Below the pieces are notes generated by a model. The model had not been told where the DNA came from. It made no database searches and saw nothing but the letters and a program-made list of their open reading frames with translations. DNA of 9,981 nt, from contig JAGPUU010000065.1 of NCBI GenBank assembly GCA_018067325.1, forward strand, positions 1 through 9,981, read 5' to 3'. Source of the stretch: Amphritea sp. (GTDB taxonomy: Bacteria > Pseudomonadota > Gammaproteobacteria > Pseudomonadales > Balneatricaceae). Numbering within the stretch: position 1 is the first letter of the stretch; each line of letters opens with the position of its first letter. The position numbers were made by a program, and so were the translations under genes. Shown in pieces: positions 6,451 through 9,981 of the stretch.

Positions 6451-6479
6451 AGAAAAGCCCGGATAAGCCGGGCTTTTCT
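6451..6479. terminator. Bidirectional rho-independent terminator
   Basis: The arms AGAAAAGCCCGG (6451-6462) and CCGGGCTTTTCT (6468-6479) pair perfectly over 12 bp around a 5-base loop. The GC core is flanked by A-runs on one side and T-runs on the other, so the structure can end transcription in both directions. It begins 18 bases after the PilZ stop and lies 16 bases beyond the RND stop, serving both convergent genes. Confidence 0.9.
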
Positions 6480-6495
6480 GTCGTTACAGTCAGCG

Positions 6496-9400
6496 TTAAG
6501 TATTCTGATGAGCTGCTTTTCGGGAGGTGGCAGACTTGAAAGTCGCCTTGCCATTCTCCAGCATCACCAGAAGTGAGGGCACGACCAACAAAATAAGCAG
6601 AGTACCGAACGCCAGTCCGAATACCAGGGAGGTCGCCATCGGGATCAGGAACTGGGCTTGCAGTGAGGTCTCAAACAAAATTGGCGTTAGGCCTGCAATA
6701 GTGGTGAGTGATGTAAGCAGAACGGCTCGTAGACGCTGACAGGCGGCTTCTACAATCGCTTTATGTACGCCCATGCCCTGATTGCGCAATTTCTGATAGA
6801 AGGTGATCAGTACGATTGAGTCATTAATAACGATACCCGAGAGTCCAAAAAAGCCAAAGATAGACAGAATTGTCAGGTTTTGTCCGGTTAGCAGATGGCC
6901 CGCAATAGCACCTGTCAGTCCGAGAGGGATCGCCAGCATGACTGCGAGTGGCCAGCTGTATGATGAGAACACCCAGCTGAGAATAATAAAAATCAGCAGC
7001 AGTGCGATCAGTAATCCCATTTTCATATCTGCCAGGGTTTCACGCTGGTTTTTATTGCGACCTTCAAAACTGGCCTGCACGCCAAACTCTGAGATTATTT
7101 CTTGCAACTTGCCTGCACTCAGATCGGCGATTATCTCGTTGGCATTGGCGACAGCTTCATCAAGATCTGTGGTGACTTTAATGGCCAGTTGTCCGTCGAC
7201 CCGCTGTAATCGGTCTAGACCCTGTTTATCAGAGAATTGAATCACGTTTGCGAGTGGCGCGCTGCTGCCATCGGGTAGCAAAATGGGTAAGTTTTCCAAT
7301 GCACTGAAACGGTCTCGTTCGCTGTCAGGCAACACCACTCTAACCTCAATTTCGTCTTCGCCCTGGTTAAATAACTGTACCAGTTGGCCATCAAAGGATG
7401 CCCGTAACTGACGTCCAACAGAGTTGAGTGTCAGGCCTGAGGTCTTGCCTGTAGGGGTCAGTTCATAGATCAGCTGAGACTTACCAAATGGCAGGTCATC
7501 ATCGACATTACTGACACCGTTATACTGTCGCAGACTGTCCTGCACGGCGAGAGAGGCCTGCTTCAACTTTTCTACATCAGAGCCCACCAATTTAACCTCA
7601 AGAGATTTACCCGGAGGCCCTGAACGGTTTAGGTCGATGGTGAACTTTTCAATGCCCGCAGGGAGGATTATTTTACTGCGCCATTTTTTGATAATTTGAC
7701 TGTTAGTGACTTCACGGCTGTCGATGGTGGTGAGCTGCACATAAAGTGCGCCAAATTCATCGCCCTTACTAGAGCCTTCGCTGGAACGGCGGCTATTGGT
7801 TTTACGGTGTATCTGCAGTGCCATCTTAACCAGATTGCCACCTAACTCTTCTTCAGTCTGCTGCAGAGTTTGGTCCAGATGCAGGAGGAAATTATCGACC
7901 TGATCCGGGCTGCTCCCGGAAGTGAACTGAATATTGGCGTTCAGGGTTTCCATCTCAACCGCAGGGAAGAAGTTAAATTTTATCCGTCCACTGCTGACCA
8001 GGCCGATCGCAATAATGAAAGCCGCTAAAGCAATGGCCACGGTTATCCAGCGAAACTCGATGGCATTTTCAACCCACCGGCGAAAGCGGCCGTTTTTAAA
8101 GTTATTGAACGCGGTATCTAGCTTAACTCGGGTTTTGGATGGGTGAAGATCAGTGGCCTTGCGCAGGCTATGGTGTAGGTGGCCGGGAAGAATCAGAAAG
8201 CATTCCACAATCGATGCGACAATGACACAGATAACCACGGTGGGAATGTCGATCAGAATATTACCGATGATTCCGCCAATTAACAGCAGAGGCAGAAAGG
8301 CTGCAATGGTGGTGAGGGATGAAGCCATGACCGGTGCAAGCATTCGGTGTGCGCCACCGATAGCGGCCTGAAGACCCGGTTCACCCATCTGCAGGTGGGT
8401 TAGTGTGTCCTCTCCCACCACGATGGCGTCATCAACAATGATACCCAGCGCCATGATCATGCCGAACAGACTGATCATGTTGATACTGCCGCCAATGCCG
8501 TAAAGCACCGCTAGTGTGGCCATAAATGAGATCGGGATACCCACGGTAACCCAGAAAGCGACTCGGGCATTCAGGAATAAAAAGAGGGTAGCGATGACCA
8601 GTACCAAACCGCCCAGCCCGTTTTTTACCAGTAGATTAATACGGTCTTGAATTGCGACATAGCCCTCATCGAATGCGATCAACTGAATGTCAGGGGGCAA
8701 CGTTGGCTGACGCTCTTCCATCCATTCACGCATTAATCCAGCTGCTTTTAGGGTGTCGTCGTTTTCAGTCCGGCGTAACAGTAACTGAATAGCGGGTTGG
8801 CCCCGGTAGGTGAGAAAAGTTTGATTATCCTGGTTGCGCCAGTCAATAGCCGCAACATCTCCCAGGCGGAGTAGCTGTCCATCCTTATTGGTAATTAGCG
8901 GCAGCTGGCTGAAACCCTCAACATCCCGTTGCTGGCTGAGGCTGCGAATCTGTCGCGAGCCGTCTCCCTGTGCGGCAGTACCTGCAGGCAGATCAACGCT
9001 GCGCTGATTGATAATCGTAGCAACGTCACTCAGGCTGAGTCCCAGTTCATGCAATCGGCTGGATGAGATCTGAATGGCGATCTCTTCTTCGGGCATGCCG
9101 ACAAAGTCGATCTTTCGAATCCCTTTCTGTAGCAGTTCCCTCTCGAATTGACGGGCCAGAACCCTTAGTTCCTGTTGAGTTGCGGCAGTACTGGTGATGA
9201 GTATTCTGGCAATATTATCGTAACGGATCACCTGTTGTACGATTGGTTTTTCAGCGTCTGCCGGCAAGTTGGTAATGCCATCGACTTTCTGTTTTACCTC
9301 GTCAAGGATGTAGGCAATATCGCTGTTCTCTTCCAGCTCGAGACGGATTGAGGCAGAGCCCTGAGTCGCTGTTGAATACAGGGAATCTATCCCATTAACC

Positions 9401-9642
9401 GATTTTAGTTCCCGTTCAATAGGTAGAATTATCGAGCTTTCCACATCTTCTGCTGCCGCACCGCTCCAGGGCACAGCGATGGTGATAATATCCAGTTCGA
9501 AGCTGGGGAAAAACTGAGTGTTGAGTTTTTTTAATCCCCATATTCCGGCCAGAATCATAAGCATCATCAGCAGGTTAGATGCGACTCTGTGTTCAGTAAA
9601 CAGGGTGATCAGGTTCTTGAGTGGCCCATGACTCTGCGACAT
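6496..9642 (-). CDS. RND-family efflux transporter, inner membrane permease subunit
   Basis: This 1048-residue protein has the full AcrB-like length and layout. TM1 spans about 22-38, followed by the first large periplasmic porter/docking loop (about 39-340), TM2-6 at about 341-485, TM7 at about 532-550, the second large loop (about 551-872) and TM8-12 at about 874-1027. TM4 carries the proton-relay pair D404-D405 in G-I-I-V-D-D-A-I-V-V-G-E. At the TM10 position where AcrB has lysine, this protein has G-I-V-I-N-D-S-I-V-L, so the lysine is replaced, as in some other subgroups. It lacks the methionine-pair and TM10 features of the heavy-metal CusA type, so I call it hydrophobe/amphiphile-exporter-like without a substrate. 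A serine- and arginine-rich stretch (613-630) lies in the second loop. The start follows the fusion-protein stop by three bases, with GGAG six bases upstream of the ATG (9652-9649). An outer membrane partner is not in view. Confidence 0.95.
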   Translation of the reverse strand: MSQSHGPLKNLITLFTEHRVASNLLMMLMILAGIWGLKKLNTQFFPSFELDIITIAVPWSGAAAEDVESSIILPIERELKSVNGIDSLYSTATQGSASIRLELEENSDIAYILDEVKQKVDGITNLPADAEKPIVQQVIRYDNIARILITSTAATQQELRVLARQFERELLQKGIRKIDFVGMPEEEIAIQISSSRLHELGLSLSDVATIINQRSVDLPAGTAAQGDGSRQIRSLSQQRDVEGFSQLPLITNKDGQLLRLGDVAAIDWRNQDNQTFLTYRGQPAIQLLLRRTENDDTLKAAGLMREWMEERQPTLPPDIQLIAFDEGYVAIQDRINLLVKNGLGGLVLVIATLFLFLNARVAFWVTVGIPISFMATLAVLYGIGGSINMISLFGMIMALGIIVDDAIVVGEDTLTHLQMGEPGLQAAIGGAHRMLAPVMASSLTTIAAFLPLLLIGGIIGNILIDIPTVVICVIVASIVECFLILPGHLHHSLRKATDLHPSKTRVKLDTAFNNFKNGRFRRWVENAIEFRWITVAIALAAFIIAIGLVSSGRIKFNFFPAVEMETLNANIQFTSGSSPDQVDNFLLHLDQTLQQTEEELGGNLVKMALQIHRKTNSRRSSEGSSKGDEFGALYVQLTTIDSREVTNSQIIKKWRSKIILPAGIEKFTIDLNRSGPPGKSLEVKLVGSDVEKLKQASLAVQDSLRQYNGVSNVDDDLPFGKSQLIYELTPTGKTSGLTLNSVGRQLRASFDGQLVQLFNQGEDEIEVRVVLPDSERDRFSALENLPILLPDGSSAPLANVIQFSDKQGLDRLQRVDGQLAIKVTTDLDEAVANANEIIADLSAGKLQEIISEFGVQASFEGRNKNQRETLADMKMGLLIALLLIFIILSWVFSSYSWPLAVMLAIPLGLTGAIAGHLLTGQNLTILSIFGFFGLSGIVINDSIVLITFYQKLRNQGMGVHKAIVEAACQRLRAVLLTSLTTIAGLTPILFETSLQAQFLIPMATSLVFGLAFGTLLILLVVPSLLVMLENGKATFKSATSRKAAHQNT

Positions 9643-9645
9643 AGC

Positions 9646-9981
9646 TTACTCCGCCTCAGCTGTAACAGGGGTGGACTGGCTGCCTGCAACTTCGACCAGA
9701 AGGCCGGTGATGGCATTGGGTAACTGAGTTACCAGAATTTTATCGCCGGGTTGAATGGCAGCGCTACGCACCAGCACTTTTGACTTCCCGCTGCTGTCAC
9801 GGATGTCGCCTATTCTTTCTATCGTACTGGCCTGTAGCCGACTTTCATTCAGGGTATAAACTCTATCGGTTCCAAAGATCGCCTGGGGCGGCAATGCTAG
9901 AATATTTTCCTGCTCGGGCATGGTCAGATTAAGGGATAAAGAGCGTCCTGGCTCGCCGCGATAGTCATCGGAATTGATACG
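9646..9981 (-). CDS. RND efflux membrane fusion protein, C-terminal part (5' end outside window)
   Basis: The frame is open from the right edge to the TAA at 9646, giving the last 111 residues of a periplasmic adaptor. An internal ATG at 9921 is not the start, since the frame continues upstream with Y-R-G-E-P-G-R-S-L-S-L-N-L. This fragment is the end of the beta-barrel domain and the membrane-proximal domain of an AcrA/HlyD-type fusion protein: a barrel-to-proximal linker A-L-P-P-Q-A-I-F-G-T-D-R-V-Y, then strands through V-R-S-A-A-I-Q-P-G-D-K-I-L-V-T. A short tail rich in Ser, Thr, Ala and Glu follows. Such proteins form a periplasmic ring bridging the RND trimer to an outer membrane channel. 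Its coupling to the permease gene three bases downstream confirms the pairing. The lipoyl and hairpin domains and the signal or lipoprotein sequence lie outside the window. Confidence 0.93.
   Translation of the reverse strand, partial: RINSDDYRGEPGRSLSLNLTMPEQENILALPPQAIFGTDRVYTLNESRLQASTIERIGDIRDSSGKSKVLVRSAAIQPGDKILVTQLPNAITGLLVEVAGSQSTPVTAEAE

Noticed and set aside
6803..7240. Plus-strand reading frame of 145 codons
   Set aside because: It is antisense to the RND permease gene; the product is low-complexity and serine/isoleucine-rich, with no family features.
1..9981. Mobile elements, CRISPR arrays, tRNA or rRNA genes
   Set aside because: No transposase or integrase frame, spaced repeat array or recognisable structural RNA was seen on either strand; the window reads as core chromosome.

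Overview
The window looks like an ordinary chromosomal stretch of a gammaproteobacterium. The long, Pseudomonas-type DapD (about 343 residues rather than the about 274 of E. coli), the dapC-yffB-dapD-dapE gene order, the E. coli-like RlmA and the moderate base composition fit a marine Oceanospirillales-like or Pseudomonas-related bacterium. That placement is inferred from remembered protein families, not from a search. I see no insertion sequence, prophage, CRISPR array, tRNA or rRNA.

Layout from left to right. (1) Positions 1-417, plus strand: the 3' end of an unrecognised gene that enters from the left. It converges with the next block across a 25-base gap. (2) Positions 443-5895, minus strand: a tight seven-gene run, read right to left, of dapC, yffB, dapD, dapE, rlmA, a small two-helix membrane protein and a small tryptophan-rich protein. 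A good sigma70-type promoter lies just upstream of dapC. Spacing is close except at two points: an AT-rich gap with a repeated palindromic element before dapD, and a gap with an 11-bp hairpin between dapD and dapE. (3) Positions 6076-6432, plus strand: a single-domain PilZ protein transcribed divergently from dapC and ended by a strong hairpin. (4) Positions 6496-9981, minus strand: a complete RND efflux pump inner-membrane gene, preceded in its operon by the 3' end of a membrane fusion protein gene that runs off the right edge. The hairpin at 6451-6479 can terminate both the PilZ gene and the RND operon.

The dap genes cover three consecutive steps of the succinylase route to meso-diaminopimelate and lysine: DapD succinylates tetrahydrodipicolinate, DapC transaminates the product, and DapE removes the succinyl group to give LL-diaminopimelate. 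YffB (a thioredoxin-fold, ArsC/Spx-like protein) and RlmA (23S rRNA methyltransferase) travel with them without an obvious biochemical link. The RND and fusion-protein genes are two parts of a tripartite exporter; any outer membrane component or regulator is outside the window.

I did not find a convincing new biological system. The points most worth a second look are the two uncharacterised small genes coupled to rlmA, the repeat and hairpin spacers inside the dap operon, the substituted proton-relay lysine in the RND pump and the imperfect c-di-GMP motif of the PilZ protein.
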